Of a stretch of DNA of 64,000 bases, positions 13,306 to 23,139 are shown piece after piece. Position 1 is the first letter of the stretch. Every line of letters starts with the position of its first letter. The stretch is taken from assembly GCF_027988105.1 (NCBI RefSeq), contig NZ_JAQJZJ010000007.1:62001-126000 (forward strand). The letters are read 5' to 3'. The notes under the pieces were generated by a model, which did not search any database, was not told where the DNA came from, and saw only the letters and a program-made list of their open reading frames with translations. The position numbers and the translations under genes are program-made. This DNA comes from Pseudomonas aestuarii. Its GTDB lineage: Bacteria > Pseudomonadota > Gammaproteobacteria > Pseudomonadales > Pseudomonadaceae.

Positions 13306-14532
13306 ATGATCAATTACGAAATCTTTCTCGCCATCGGCATGTTCACCGGCATCGTGCTGGCGTTGGTGCTGATTATTCTGGCTGCGCGCGCCAAGCTGGT
13401 TTCCAGTGGTGACGTGAGCATCGAGATCAATGGCGAAAGAACCATTGTGGTTCCGGCAGGCGGCAAGTTGCTGCAGACGTTGGCTACCAACAATATTTTC
13501 CTGTCGTCGGCCTGTGGCGGCGGCGGTACCTGTGCTCAGTGCAAGTGCGTGGTGGAAAGCGGCGGCGGCGAAATGCTGCCGACCGAAGAAGCTGCCTTCA
13601 CTCGCCGCGAGGCCAAGGCTGGCTGGCGCCTGTCCTGCCAGACTCCGGTCAAGCAGGACATGAAGATCGAGGTGCCTGAAGAAGTCTTCGGCGTGAAGAA
13701 GTGGGAATGTACGGTGTTGTCCAATCCGAACGTGGCCACCTTCATCAAGGAACTGACGCTGAAATTGCCGGAAGGCGAGAACGTCGACTTCCGCGCCGGT
13801 GGCTATGTCCAGCTGGAATGCCCTCCGCACGTCGTGCATTACAAGGACTTCGATATCCAGGAGGAGTATCGCGGCGACTGGGACAAGTTCAACCAGTGGA
13901 AGTACGTGTCCAAGGTCGAAGAGACCACGATCCGTGCCTACTCCATGGCCAACTACCCGGAAGAAGTCGGTCTGGTGAAGTTCAATATTCGCATCGCCTC
14001 GCCGCCGCCAGGCAAGGACGATCTGCCGCCAGGCAAGATGAGTTCCTATGTGTTCAGCCTCAAGCCGGGCGACAAGATCGACGTCTATGGTCCCTTTGGC
14101 GAATTCTTCGCCAAGGATACCGATGCCGAAATGGTCTTCATCGGTGGCGGTGCTGGCATGGCGCCGATGCGCTCGCATATCTTCGATCAGCTCAAGCGCC
14201 TCAAGTCGACGCGCAAGATCAGCTTCTGGTATGGCGCACGCTCCATGCGTGAAGCCTTCTACGTCGAAGAGTACGACCAGTTGCAGGCGGAGAATCCCAA
14301 CTTCAAGTGGCACCTGGCGTTGTCCGATCCATTGCCGGAAGACAACTGGAGCGGCATGAAGGGGTTCATCCATAACGTGCTGTTCGAGAATTACCTGAAG
14401 GATCATCCGGCTCCGGAGGATTGCGAGTTCTACATGTGCGGTCCGCCGATGATGAACGCCGCCGTGGTCAAGATGTTGGTCGACCTAGGTGTGGAGGAGG
14501 AGAATATCCTGCTCGACGACTTCGGCGGCTAG
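13306..14532 (+). CDS. nqrF: Na+-NQR subunit F, NADH dehydrogenase module
   Basis: A 408-residue subunit that takes hydride from NADH. In order: an N-terminal membrane helix (about residues 3-25), a plant-type 2Fe-2S domain with [14 protein letters not shown] and a fourth Cys in WRLSCQ, an FAD domain with RAYSMANY near 210, and an NADH domain with [12 protein letters not shown] and the C-terminal CGPPMM. The C-terminal FGG ends as in other NqrF proteins. It completes the six structural subunits. Confidence 0.97.
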   Translation: MINYEIFLAIGMFTGIVLALVLIILAARAKLVSSGDVSIEINGERTIVVPAGGKLLQTLATNNIFLSSACGGGGTCAQCKCVVESGGGEMLPTEEAAFTRREAKAGWRLSCQTPVKQDMKIEVPEEVFGVKKWECTVLSNPNVATFIKELTLKLPEGENVDFRAGGYVQLECPPHVVHYKDFDIQEEYRGDWDKFNQWKYVSKVEETTIRAYSMANYPEEVGLVKFNIRIASPPPGKDDLPPGKMSSYVFSLKPGDKIDVYGPFGEFFAKDTDAEMVFIGGGAGMAPMRSHIFDQLKRLKSTRKISFWYGARSMREAFYVEEYDQLQAENPNFKWHLALSDPLPEDNWSGMKGFIHNVLFENYLKDHPAPEDCEFYMCGPPMMNAAVVKMLVDLGVEEENILLDDFGG

Positions 14533-14534
14533 GC

Positions 14535-15560
14535 ATGAAATTAGTGGTATTCCAGCCCGTTATCGCTGTCGCTTTTGCGGCAGCCCTAACGGGCTGTTTG
14601 CATTCTGAGACGGTCGAAGAGTTCGGCGGCCCCACCATGGGCAGTACCTATTCGGTCAAATATGTCACCGGCGAGGGTGTTGCCGATGGGCTGACCCTCA
14701 AGGCCGAGACCGAGGCGATTCTTGCCGAGGTCGACCAGCAGATGTCCACCTATCGAGACGACTCGGTTATCTCGGCGTTCAACCGGGCGCCGGCGGGTAG
14801 CTGTATGGCGGTTCCCGCAGGAATGCTCGAGGTTGTGCGCCTGGGCCTGCAGTTGGCCGAGGAAAGTGGCGGCGCTTTCGATCCGACCATCGAGCCGTTG
14901 CTCAACCTGTGGGGCTTCGGTCCGCAGGCACGGGTCGAGCGGGTGCCGAGCGCCGATGAGCTGGCTGAGGCGCGTCGACGCAGTGGTTATCGGAATCTGC
15001 GCATAGACGGGCAGCAACTGTGCAAGGATGTCGATCTGCAGCTGGATCTCAACAGTATGGCTGCCGGTTATACGGTCGATAAGATCAGCGCTCGCCTGGC
15101 CGAATTGGCTGTCGCTAACTATCTGGTGGAGGTCACCGGGGAGCTCAAGGCTGTCGGCAAGAAGCCGGATGGCCAGCCCTGGCGCATCGCTATCGAGGCG
15201 CCACTCGATGATCAGCGAGTCGCACAGAGAATTCTGCAGCTGGATGGTTACGGTATTTCCACCTCGGGTGATTACCGTAATTATTTCGAGGAAAATGGCG
15301 TGCGTTACTCGCATACGCTTGATCCGCATACCGGCGCGCCCATCACCCACAGGCTGGCAGCGGTGACGGTGGCTGACTCATCGACCTTACGCGCCGACGG
15401 CTTGTCGACAGCGTTGATGGTGCTGGGGCCTGAGCAAGGCTTGGCCTACGCTGAGCAGGCGGGCATCGCGGCGTTTTTCGTGACCCGAGAGGGCGCGGGC
15501 TTCGTCACACGGGGTACCACGGCTTTCGAGCAGCAGTTCGCTGCAGGAGAAGAACAATGA
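14535..15560 (+). CDS. apbE: FAD:protein FMN transferase ApbE
   Basis: A 341-residue lipoprotein with lipobox LTGC at about residue 20. ApbE attaches FMN from FAD to Thr in the SGAT-type motifs of NqrB and NqrC in the periplasm. Seen: GGPTMGSTYSV near the start, DLNSMAAGYTVD, and the HTLDPHTGAPI region with the metal and FAD residues. Only two bases separate it from nqrF, so enzyme and substrates are made from one transcript. Confidence 0.95.
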   Translation: MKLVVFQPVIAVAFAAALTGCLHSETVEEFGGPTMGSTYSVKYVTGEGVADGLTLKAETEAILAEVDQQMSTYRDDSVISAFNRAPAGSCMAVPAGMLEVVRLGLQLAEESGGAFDPTIEPLLNLWGFGPQARVERVPSADELAEARRRSGYRNLRIDGQQLCKDVDLQLDLNSMAAGYTVDKISARLAELAVANYLVEVTGELKAVGKKPDGQPWRIAIEAPLDDQRVAQRILQLDGYGISTSGDYRNYFEENGVRYSHTLDPHTGAPITHRLAAVTVADSSTLRADGLSTALMVLGPEQGLAYAEQAGIAAFFVTREGAGFVTRGTTAFEQQFAAGEEQ

Positions 15561-15787
15561 TTTGGTTGATCGTATTTTTCACCATGCTGTCGGTGGTGGC
15601 GCTGATGGCAGTGGGCGTGATCATGGGGGGTAAACCGATAGCCGGTTCCTGTGGCGGTATTGCCAATCTGGGCATCGAGAAAGAGTGCTCGATTTGCGGC
15701 GGGAGTCGCGAGAAGTGCGAAGAGATCAACAGTTCGCCGACCGAGACCAATACCGGCGAACTCGCCTACGACGCGACCAAGCGCTAA
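15557..15787 (+). CDS. nqrM: Na+-NQR maturation protein NqrM
   Basis: A 76-residue protein with one N-terminal membrane helix and four Cys (GSCGG, ECSICGG, EKCEE). NqrM is required for assembling the Fe centre held by NqrD and NqrE; the Cys probably bind iron. It overlaps apbE by four bases (ATGA) and closes the operon, so the structural subunits, flavinylation and metal insertion are all encoded in one unit. Confidence 0.93.
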   Translation: MIWLIVFFTMLSVVALMAVGVIMGGKPIAGSCGGIANLGIEKECSICGGSREKCEEINSSPTETNTGELAYDATKR

Positions 15788-15908
15788 TCGCCATTCACCG
15801 GCCTGCATGTCAGGCTGTTATCACGTATCGATTGCCAGGCTGCTGATGCAGTGCTGGCCCTGCCGAGAGTGCGGCACAAACGCTCCGGTGTGATCTGAAG
15901 GAGTAAAC

Positions 15909-17303
15909 ATGGCGGTCTACAACTACGACGTAGTGGTGCTGGGTTCTGGCCCCGCGGGTGAGGGCGCGGCAATGAATGCTGCCAAGGCAGGGCGCAAGGT
16001 GGCAGTGGTCGATAGCCGCCGTGAGGTCGGCGGCAACTGCACCCACCTGGGCACTATCCCGTCCAAGGCCTTGCGCCATTCGGTGCGCCAGATCATGCAA
16101 TTCAATACCAATCCGATGTTTCGTCAGATCGGCGAGCCGCGCTGGTTTTCCTTCCCCGATGTGCTCAAAAGCGCGGAGCGAGTGATCAGCAAGCAGGTGG
16201 CCTCGCGCACCGGATACTACGCACGCAATCGCATCGACCTGTTCTTCGGCACGGGTAGCTTTGCCGACGAACAGACTATCGATGTGGTCTGCGCCAATGG
16301 CGTGGTGGAAAAGCTGGTGGCCAAGCAGATCATCATTGCTACGGGCTCGCGGCCCTATCGTCCGGCGGATGTCGATTTTGACCATCCACGGGTGTACGAG
16401 AGCGACACCATCTTGACCCTCAGTCACACGCCGCGGCGGCTGATTATCTATGGGGCAGGGGTCATTGGTTGCGAATATGCATCGATCTTCAGTGGTCTCG
16501 GTGTGCTGGTCGATCTGATCGACAACCGTGATCAATTGCTCAGTTTTCTCGATGCGGAAATTTCCGATGCGCTGAGCTATCACCTGCGTAATAACAATGT
16601 ACTGATTCGCCACAATGAAGAGTACGAAAGCATCGAGGGGGTCGACAACGGTGTGATCCTCAATCTCAAGTCGGGCAAGAAGATCAAGGCCGATGCCTTG
16701 CTCTGGTGCAACGGCCGTACCGGCAACACCGATCAGCTGGGCTTGGAGAACATCGGCATCAAGGTCAACAGCCGCGGGCAGATAGAAGTCGACCATAATT
16801 ACCGCACCGAGGTGTCGAATATCTTTGCGGCTGGTGATGTGATTGGTTGGCCGAGTCTGGCCAGTGCAGCCTACGATCAGGGTCGCTCGGCGGCTGGCAA
16901 TATCGTCGAGAACGACAGTTGGCGTTTCGTCGATGATGTGCCGACCGGAATCTACACCATCCCGGAGATCAGCTCGATCGGCAAGAATGAGCGCGAGCTG
17001 ACCCAGGCGAAGATCCCCTATGAAGTGGGTAAGGCATTCTTCAAGAGTATGGCGCGGGCACAGATTTCCAACGAGCCGGTCGGCATGTTGAAGATCCTGT
17101 TCCATCGCGAAACGCTCGAAGTGCTGGGTGTGCACTGCTTCGGTTATCAGGCTTCGGAGATCGTGCACATCGGCCAGGCGATCATGAATCAGAAGGGTGA
17201 GGCGAACAGTCTCAGGTACTTCGTTAACACTACCTTCAACTACCCGACCATGGCCGAAGCCTATCGAGTGGCGGCGTTCGACGGCCTCAACCGGCTTTTT
17301 TGA
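15909..17303 (+). CDS. sthA: soluble pyridine nucleotide transhydrogenase
   Basis: A 464-residue flavoprotein that exchanges hydride between NADPH and NAD+ in the cytoplasm and helps balance NADPH. Seen: FAD motif [17 protein letters not shown], then [16 protein letters not shown], where the second Cys of the disulfide reductase motif is replaced by Thr as is normal for SthA; the second dinucleotide motif [10 protein letters not shown]; and [10 protein letters not shown] near the FAD site. AAGGAG at 15897-15902 precedes the ATG. It has a separate 121-base gap from nqrM, with no clear terminator in it, so partial read-through from nqr is possible. Confidence 0.97.
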   Translation: MAVYNYDVVVLGSGPAGEGAAMNAAKAGRKVAVVDSRREVGGNCTHLGTIPSKALRHSVRQIMQFNTNPMFRQIGEPRWFSFPDVLKSAERVISKQVASRTGYYARNRIDLFFGTGSFADEQTIDVVCANGVVEKLVAKQIIIATGSRPYRPADVDFDHPRVYESDTILTLSHTPRRLIIYGAGVIGCEYASIFSGLGVLVDLIDNRDQLLSFLDAEISDALSYHLRNNNVLIRHNEEYESIEGVDNGVILNLKSGKKIKADALLWCNGRTGNTDQLGLENIGIKVNSRGQIEVDHNYRTEVSNIFAAGDVIGWPSLASAAYDQGRSAAGNIVENDSWRFVDDVPTGIYTIPEISSIGKNERELTQAKIPYEVGKAFFKSMARAQISNEPVGMLKILFHRETLEVLGVHCFGYQASEIVHIGQAIMNQKGEANSLRYFVNTTFNYPTMAEAYRVAAFDGLNRLF

Positions 17304-17400
17304 ACGGCTCCGATCGGTGGCCTGAGCCGATCGGGGAAGATCCGTTCAGTGATTCCTCGGCGTGGCGCTGGCCTAACCGGGAGAGTTTCTGACCAGGCAG

Positions 17401-17438
17401 CAATAAAAAACCGGCCCACTGTGGCCGGTTTTTTATTG
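17401..17438. terminator. bidirectional terminator between sthA and the glycerophosphodiesterase gene
   Basis: A perfect 16-base inverted repeat: 17401-17416 and 17423-17438 around CACTGT, with GC-rich inner stem ACCGGCC and A/T outer arms that act as T-runs in either direction. Confidence 0.95.
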
Positions 17439-17513
17439 CCTGCTGTGTAGCGCGGGTAACCCATCCGGCGGCGTCAGGGGCGCTGCAATCCGGGTTTCGC
17501 AATTCAGCCCAGT

Positions 17514-18239
17514 CTACGAACTTGGCTGCAGCGTCTGCGCCGCGAGGCCGGGAAAATCGGTAATCAGGCTGTCCACGCCGAAATCAGCCAGCCGGCGCAT
17601 CAGTGCCGGTTCGTTGACCGTCCAGACCGAGACATGCAAGCCGGCTTTCTGTGCTTTGAGCAGGCGTTCCGGGGTGCACAGGGTCCAGTTCAACGCCAGT
17701 AGGCTGCAGTCATAGTGCTGGGCCACCTTCAGCGGGTCGAGCCAGGCATATTCCGCCACCAGGCCGCGGGCCAGCTGCGGTGTCAGGCGCTTGAGCGCAC
17801 TGAGTACCTCCCTGGAACTTGAGGTGACCGTGACTTTATCTGTCAGCTGATAACGCGCAGTCAGCTCGGCAATCGCTTCGACCATCTTCGCGGCACGGGC
17901 TTTCGAGGCGCTTTTGACTTCCAGTTGCCAGTGCTCGAAGTCGCATTTCTCGAACAGCTCGGCCAGGCGAGGAATCGGGCATGGGGTCTTCCAGCCAGGT
18001 CCGCCTTTGCGGGCGTCATAGCTGGCCAGTTCGGCGGCGTCGTGCTCGACTACCTTGCCGCGATGGCCGGTGGTGCGCTTCAGGGTCGGGTCGTGAATTA
18101 CCATCAGCTCGCCGTCGCGCGACTGGTGCAGGTCCAGTTCACAGCGTCGCACACCATGCTCCAGACATTGCTGGAAGCTGGTCAGGGTGTTCTCCGGAGC
18201 CTCGCCTTTGGCGCCGCGGTGGCCGTAGATCAGGGTCAC
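17514..18239 (-). CDS. cytoplasmic glycerophosphodiester phosphodiesterase
   Basis: A 241-residue GDPD-family enzyme without a signal peptide, hydrolysing glycerophosphodiesters to glycerol-3-phosphate and an alcohol. Seen: HRGAKGEAPENT with the first catalytic His, CELDLHQSRDGELMVIHD with the metal-binding Glu/Asp and second His, and LEVKSASKA in place of the usual EIK strand. Length and lack of a leader match UgpQ rather than periplasmic GlpQ. GTG start at 18239 overlaps the upstream gene's stop by four bases with GGAG nearby. Confidence 0.92.
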   Translation of the reverse strand: MTLIYGHRGAKGEAPENTLTSFQQCLEHGVRRCELDLHQSRDGELMVIHDPTLKRTTGHRGKVVEHDAAELASYDARKGGPGWKTPCPIPRLAELFEKCDFEHWQLEVKSASKARAAKMVEAIAELTARYQLTDKVTVTSSSREVLSALKRLTPQLARGLVAEYAWLDPLKVAQHYDCSLLALNWTLCTPERLLKAQKAGLHVSVWTVNEPALMRRLADFGVDSLITDFPGLAAQTLQPSS

Positions 18240-18541
18240 GGTTGCTCCTTGGTCGGGTAGCTGGTGCGCGGCTGATGGTGGCGCACGCTGTTGATGACGT
18301 GGTCGTATTCGAAGTACACGCTGAACTCGCGGTAATCCCAGCGGCTAATCGGCGGGCTGCCGACCGCAGGGCGTTCTTCATCGGCGAGGCCGAAGCGCTC
18401 CAGTACCGAGCGCTGCGATTCTCCGCGCTGCGGCAGTTGAACGGTGGCGGCGCCTTGCTGGCCGAGGGGGATCTGCAGGCTGTCGGCGTTAGCGCCGAAC
18501 GGCAGGCACGACACTATTAGTGCAAGGAAAAGGCGTGGCAT
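18236..18541 (-). CDS. small exported protein, function unknown
   Basis: A 101-residue protein with a signal peptide (PRLFLALIVSCLPFGANA) and a short mature part containing RWDYREFSVYFEYDHVINSV, a repeat-like beta pattern seen in small conserved pseudomonad periplasmic proteins. I chose the ATG at 18541. It overlaps the glycerophosphodiesterase gene by four bases and may be cotranscribed with it and with the PilZ-domain gene upstream. I do not recognise a function. Confidence 0.7.
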   Translation of the reverse strand: MPRLFLALIVSCLPFGANADSLQIPLGQQGAATVQLPQRGESQRSVLERFGLADEERPAVGSPPISRWDYREFSVYFEYDHVINSVRHHQPRTSYPTKEQP

Positions 18542-18554
18542 AGGGTTCTCGTCA

Positions 18555-19133
18555 CTAGGGCTGGGGCTGTTCACGGGCCTGGCGGCGCTCCAGGGCTTGG
18601 CGCTGGAGGATATGCCGGGCCAGTAACTGGCGCTGCGCGTCGGTCAAGGCTTCGAACTCGGTGCCGATCTCGAACTGTTGCTCGGCGAGCGCCTGGCAGT
18701 GAATCACCTTGGCCCGTAATAGCAGGCCGAGAGCCTGCGGCATCAGTACTATCTTGATCGCCAGATGGCTGCCGATGGCAAGAATTTGGCTGCTGCTGAA
18801 ACTCACACCGCCTTCGGACAGGCAGACCTGCCGCGGTGTGCCTATGTCGCGCAACAGGCTCTGGGCGACAGCTTGGCCGAGCAGGTCGATGCGCTTGTTG
18901 ATCACCTTGAGGTAGTTGGCCAGGGTGCGGTCGCGCTCACTGATATGGCGCAACAAGTGCTGCGACTCGAAGTCCAGCAGGTGCAGTTCACTGAGCAGGT
19001 TGAACAGTGGCGAACTGTCATGAAGCTCGTCGCTGGCCAGGGCTTCGGCACCTGACAGCGGGGTGAATTCCAGTGCGATCGTATCGTCGATACGATAGTA
19101 TTCGCGGCGGTCATCTTCATCTTGAATCGACAT
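18555..19133 (-). CDS. PilZ-domain protein
   Basis: A 192-residue protein of the PilZ class seen at this locus in pseudomonads (beside lolC). An N-terminal RREYYRIDD gives the RxxxR arm, a central helical stretch of about 70 residues follows, then CLSEGGVSFSS near residue 115, equivalent to the D/NxSxxG box but with Cys in place of Asp or Asn. Binding of cyclic di-GMP is therefore plausible but not secure. The start at 19133 gives MSIQDEDDRREYYR; no strong ribosome site is visible. Confidence 0.85.
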   Translation of the reverse strand: MSIQDEDDRREYYRIDDTIALEFTPLSGAEALASDELHDSSPLFNLLSELHLLDFESQHLLRHISERDRTLANYLKVINKRIDLLGQAVAQSLLRDIGTPRQVCLSEGGVSFSSSQILAIGSHLAIKIVLMPQALGLLLRAKVIHCQALAEQQFEIGTEFEALTDAQRQLLARHILQRQALERRQAREQPQP

Positions 19134-19229
19134 GGCGAACCCATGGCAGCAGTAGTGGTCTGAGTGTAAGGCCGCTTGCCAAGCCCCGCCACAAGGACGT
19201 TCCTCTTTCCCGCGAATTAGCCCCCCGAC

Positions 19230-20480
19230 ATGTTCAGACCTCTGTTCGTATATATAGGTACGCGTTATACGCGCGCCAAGCGTCGTAATCACTTCGTGTC
19301 TTTTATTTCCCTGACTTCAATGATCGGGCTGGCACTCGGCGTGCTGGTGATGATTGTAGTGCTGTCGGTGATGAATGGCTTCGATCACGAGATGCGCACG
19401 CGTGTGCTGGGTATGGTGCCGCATGCCACTATCGAGTCTGCTTCGCCCATCGAGGATTGGCGCAGTCTCGCCGACAAGGCCATGGAAAACCCGCAGGTGG
19501 TAGCCGTCGCGCCATTCAGCCAGATGCAAGGCCTGCTCACGCATGAGGGCAAGGTGCAGAAGGTGTTGATCAACGCGGTCGATCCGCATGAGGAAGTAAA
19601 GGTTTCGATCATTGGCGATTTCTTTCAGCAAGGCCGTCTGCAAGACCTCGAACCCGGCGCCTTTGACATCGTCATCGGCGACAAGGCCGCCGCCAAGCTG
19701 GGTGTCACTCTGGGCGACAAGATCACTTTCGTTGCACCCGAAGTCACGGTAACGCCAGCGGGTATGTTTCCGCGGCTCAAGCGTTTTACCGTAGTTGGCA
19801 TCTTTCATGTGGGTGCCGGCGAGATCGATGGTTACGTGGCGATGACCCATGTGCAGGACCTGGCGCGCTTGCAGCGCCGTCAAGCCGACCAGGTGCAGGG
19901 CATCCGCTTGAAGGTCGCCGATCTGTTTCAGGCGCCGCGCACAGCTTGGGAGTTGGCGCAAACCCTGGGTGAGCGTGAATATTATGCACGCGACTGGACC
20001 CGCACCCACGGCAACCTGTATCAGGCGATCCGCATGGAGAAGGCCATGATCGGTCTGCTGTTGCTGCTGATTGTGGCGGTTGCCGCGTTCAACATCATCT
20101 CGACGCTGGTCATGGTGGTGACGGACAAGAAGGGCGACATTGCCATCCTGCGCACCCTCGGCGCTACGCCTGGGCAAATCATGGCCATCTTCATGGTCCA
20201 GGGCACGGTGATCGGCGTGGTCGGTACTGTCATTGGTGCGCTGCTGGGCATTTTCGCCGCACTCAATATCAGCGCCGCTATCGCCGCACTGGAGCGTGCG
20301 CTGGGCATGCGCTTTCTCAGCTCGGACGTTTATTTCATCGACTACCTGCCATCGCAACTGATGCTCGCGGATGTACTGCTGGTCTGCGCCGCTGCGCTGG
20401 TGCTAAGTTTTCTCGCCACCCTATATCCAGCCTGGCGCGCGGCGCGCACCCAGCCAGCGGAGGCTTTGCGTTATGAGTGA
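19230..20480 (+). CDS. lolC: lipoprotein-releasing ABC transporter permease LolC
   Basis: A 416-residue inner membrane permease of the MacB/FtsX type with helices at about 25-50, 270-300, 320-350 and 380-405 and a periplasmic domain between the first two. With LolD and LolE it extracts mature lipoproteins from the inner membrane and hands them to LolA. Its first 50 residues are almost identical to those of LolE two genes downstream ([24 protein letters not shown]). It overlaps lolD by 8 bases. Confidence 0.95.
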   Translation: MFRPLFVYIGTRYTRAKRRNHFVSFISLTSMIGLALGVLVMIVVLSVMNGFDHEMRTRVLGMVPHATIESASPIEDWRSLADKAMENPQVVAVAPFSQMQGLLTHEGKVQKVLINAVDPHEEVKVSIIGDFFQQGRLQDLEPGAFDIVIGDKAAAKLGVTLGDKITFVAPEVTVTPAGMFPRLKRFTVVGIFHVGAGEIDGYVAMTHVQDLARLQRRQADQVQGIRLKVADLFQAPRTAWELAQTLGEREYYARDWTRTHGNLYQAIRMEKAMIGLLLLLIVAVAAFNIISTLVMVVTDKKGDIAILRTLGATPGQIMAIFMVQGTVIGVVGTVIGALLGIFAALNISAAIAALERALGMRFLSSDVYFIDYLPSQLMLADVLLVCAAALVLSFLATLYPAWRAARTQPAEALRYE

Positions 20481-21171
20481 TCAGGTTATGCAGGATCGTG
20501 CGGTGTTGAGTTGTCGCAACCTTGGTAAAAGCTACGAGGAAGGCCCTCAGTCGGTGGTGGTGCTGGAAGGCTTGCAGCTGGAACTGCACCCCGGTGAGCG
20601 GGTAGCCATCGTCGGCAGTTCGGGATCGGGCAAGAGCACTTTATTGAACATGCTCGGCGGCCTGGATACACCCAGTACCGGCAGTGTCTGGCTGGCAGGT
20701 GAGGAGCTGTCGGCACTGAGTGAAAAAGAGCGTGGCCTGCTGCGCAACCGCTCGCTGGGCTTCGTCTATCAGTTCCATCACCTGTTGCCTGAGTTCACCG
20801 CGCTGGAGAACGTCTGCATGCCCCTGCTGATCGGGCGAACGCCGATTGCCGAGGCGCGTCAACGGGCAACCGCGCTGCTCGAGCGGGTCGGACTCGGCCA
20901 TCGCCTGGCACACAAGCCGGCGGAGCTGTCCGGCGGCGAGCGCCAGCGCGTGGCTATTGCCCGTGCCTTGGTCAATCGGCCGGGGCTGGTGCTGCTCGAT
21001 GAGCCGACCGGCAACCTCGATCATCACACCGCCCAGGGTATTCAGGATCTGATGCGGGAGTTGAGCCGCGCGTCACGCACCGCTTTCCTGGTGGTGACCC
21101 ACGACCTGGAGCTGGCTCAGCAGATGGATCGCATCCTGCGCCTGGAAGACGGCAAGTTGGTGGCCGCCTGA
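20473..21171 (+). CDS. lolD: lipoprotein-releasing ABC transporter ATPase LolD
   Basis: A 232-residue ATPase that powers LolCE. Seen: Walker [10 protein letters not shown] at about 48, the Q-loop in [16 protein letters not shown], signature [15 protein letters not shown] near 155 and Walker [12 protein letters not shown]. It lies between the two permease genes with overlaps on both sides, so the three subunits are translated together. Confidence 0.97.
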   Translation: MSDQVMQDRAVLSCRNLGKSYEEGPQSVVVLEGLQLELHPGERVAIVGSSGSGKSTLLNMLGGLDTPSTGSVWLAGEELSALSEKERGLLRNRSLGFVYQFHHLLPEFTALENVCMPLLIGRTPIAEARQRATALLERVGLGHRLAHKPAELSGGERQRVAIARALVNRPGLVLLDEPTGNLDHHTAQGIQDLMRELSRASRTAFLVVTHDLELAQQMDRILRLEDGKLVAA

Positions 21172-22415
21172 TGTTTCGCCCCCTGAGTCTGTACATCGGC
21201 ACCCGCTACACGCGGGCCAAACGGCGCAACCATTTTATTTCCTTTATTTCGCTGACTTCGATGATTGGCCTCGCCCTGGGCGTGTTGGCCATGATCGTGG
21301 TGCTGTCGGTGATGAACGGGTTTCAGAAGGAAATGAGTTCGCGCATCCTCGGCATGGTGCCCCACGCGGTAATTTCCGGGCTCGAGCCGCTGGATGATTG
21401 GTCGGCGGTGGCCGCGGCTGCCAAGCGCAATCCGCAAGTGCTGGCCGCCGTGCCCTTTGCCGAGTTGGACGGTATGTTGTCCTACCGCGGCTCGATGCAG
21501 CCGATTCAGTTGCAGGGCATCGATCCCGAACTGGAGCCGCAGGTCTCGATCATTGCCGAGCACATGACCCAGGGTCGCCTGAGCGATCTGCAGGCCGGTG
21601 AGTTCGGTGTGGTAATCGGCGAAATAACCGCCCGGCGCTTTCAGCTGAAGATCGGCGACCGCTTGGCGCTGATCGTGCCCGAAGCCAGTTCGGTGCCTGG
21701 TGGTATCACGCCGCGTATGCAAGCGGTCAATGTGGTCGGGGTGTTCAAGGTCGGTGCCGAGCTGGATAGCTCCATGGCCTTGTTGCATGTCGCCGATGCT
21801 GCACAGATTCAACGCTTGCAGCCTGGCCAGGTACCCAGCGTGCGCTTGAAGTTGCAGGACCTCTACCAGGCGCCGCAGGTATCGGCTGCCATCGTCAGCG
21901 AACTGGGTGGGGGCTATCAGGCCAACGACTGGACGCTGACCCAGGGCAGCCTGTTCAGTGCGATGAAAATGGAAAAGACCATGATCGGCTTGCTGTTGCT
22001 GCTTATCGTCGCGGTGGCTGCATTCAATATCATTGCCACCCTGATCATGGTGGTCGCCGATAAGGGTGGGGATATCGCCATCTTGCGTACCCTGGGTGCT
22101 ACCCCAGGGCAGATCATGGGCATCTTCATGGTGCAGGGCACGGTGATTGGGATGGTAGGCACGCTGATTGGCGCCGTGCTGGGCATACTGGCGGCGTTGA
22201 ATGTCAGCCAGTTGGTCGGTTGGATCGAGCGTCTCAGTGGTCAGCAGATACTCAGCTCGGATGTCTACTTCATCAGTAACCTGCCATCTGAATTGCTGCT
22301 CACCGACGTCCTGCTGATCTGTGGCGCGGCCTTTGCCTTGAGCTTTTTCGCCACCCTCTATCCGTCCTGGCGTGCCGCCGGTATCCAGCCGGCTGATGCC
22401 TTGCGCTACGAATGA
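21171..22415 (+). CDS. lolE: lipoprotein-releasing ABC transporter permease LolE
   Basis: A 414-residue paralogue of LolC with the same four-helix layout and periplasmic domain. LolE is the subunit that first binds lipoproteins; which of the two open reading frames is C or E is taken from gene order. ATG at 21171 shares a base with the lolD stop (TGATG). The C-terminal coupling region [21 protein letters not shown] is conserved with LolC over most residues. Confidence 0.94.
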   Translation: MFRPLSLYIGTRYTRAKRRNHFISFISLTSMIGLALGVLAMIVVLSVMNGFQKEMSSRILGMVPHAVISGLEPLDDWSAVAAAAKRNPQVLAAVPFAELDGMLSYRGSMQPIQLQGIDPELEPQVSIIAEHMTQGRLSDLQAGEFGVVIGEITARRFQLKIGDRLALIVPEASSVPGGITPRMQAVNVVGVFKVGAELDSSMALLHVADAAQIQRLQPGQVPSVRLKLQDLYQAPQVSAAIVSELGGGYQANDWTLTQGSLFSAMKMEKTMIGLLLLLIVAVAAFNIIATLIMVVADKGGDIAILRTLGATPGQIMGIFMVQGTVIGMVGTLIGAVLGILAALNVSQLVGWIERLSGQQILSSDVYFISNLPSELLLTDVLLICGAAFALSFFATLYPSWRAAGIQPADALRYE

Positions 22416-22428
22416 GCTAGTCTCTGTG

Positions 22429-22467
22429 AAAGCAAAAAGCCGTTACTGAGTAACGGCTTTTTGCTTT
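22429..22467. terminator. bidirectional terminator after lolE
   Basis: An 18-base inverted repeat (22429-22446 and 22450-22467) with GCCGTTA core and A/T outer arms, ending lolCDE and also the convergent DUF2062 gene, whose stop codon touches its right end. Confidence 0.93.
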
Positions 22468-23000
22468 TAGTTCTCCTGCTTGCTGTCGCGGCGTTTTTCC
22501 TGGCGCTTGCGCCAACTGCGCCTTACCCACCAGTGCCAATAGGTGTTGGTGGCCAGGTAGCCCAGCGCAGCAAAGAGCAAGCCGAGCACGAAAGAGCCAA
22601 GGAGCAGAGGCTGCCAGTGGGTCTGCAGCATATGGCCGACCCAGCTCAAGGTTATTTCGTCGGGCATGCGCAGAGTGGGGGTGTTGGTCATCCACGCGCC
22701 GAATTTATAGCTGCAATAGAACACCGGAGGCATGGTGATCGGGTTGGTCAGCCAGACCAGTCCAACGGAGATGGGCAGATTGGCGCGTGCAGGAATGGCG
22801 ACCAGTGCGGCGGCGACCATTTGCAGCGGCATGGGGATCATGGCCCAGAACAGGCCGACGGCCACGGCGCGCGCCACCGAGTGACGGTTGAGGTGCCAGA
22901 GGTTGGGGTCGTGAATAAGGTCGCCGAGAAAGCGCAGGGATTTGTTGGCCTTGATGCGGTCTGGATGAGGCATGTAGCGCTTGAATAAACGACGCGGCAT
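22467..23000 (-). CDS. DUF2062 membrane protein
   Basis: A 177-residue protein with an N-terminal basic segment RRLFKRYMP and three hydrophobic stretches (about 55-80, 85-105 and 135-160). The pattern HSVARAVAVGLFWAMIPMPLQM and GLVWLTNPITMPPVF matches DUF2062, a family sometimes fused to glycosyltransferases but here standing alone. Function unknown. AGAGAG before the ATG at 23000 supports the start. It is divergent from comEC. Confidence 0.85.
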   Translation of the reverse strand: MPRRLFKRYMPHPDRIKANKSLRFLGDLIHDPNLWHLNRHSVARAVAVGLFWAMIPMPLQMVAAALVAIPARANLPISVGLVWLTNPITMPPVFYCSYKFGAWMTNTPTLRMPDEITLSWVGHMLQTHWQPLLLGSFVLGLLFAALGYLATNTYWHWWVRRSWRKRQEKRRDSKQEN

Positions 23001-23139
23001 CGTGGCTCTCTGGCAGGCTAACAGCGCCAATATTATGCACAGATTTGCGGTGACCTGCTTTCAGACTTTGTCACAGCAAATAATTTAAGGTCGCGTGTGG
23101 GTTAGATCCACAGAGTCGGCACTCATGGAGTGAGTGGAT

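Noticed and set aside
15788..15908. A terminator between nqrM and sthA
   Set aside because: Short GC-rich inverted words are present but no T-run follows.
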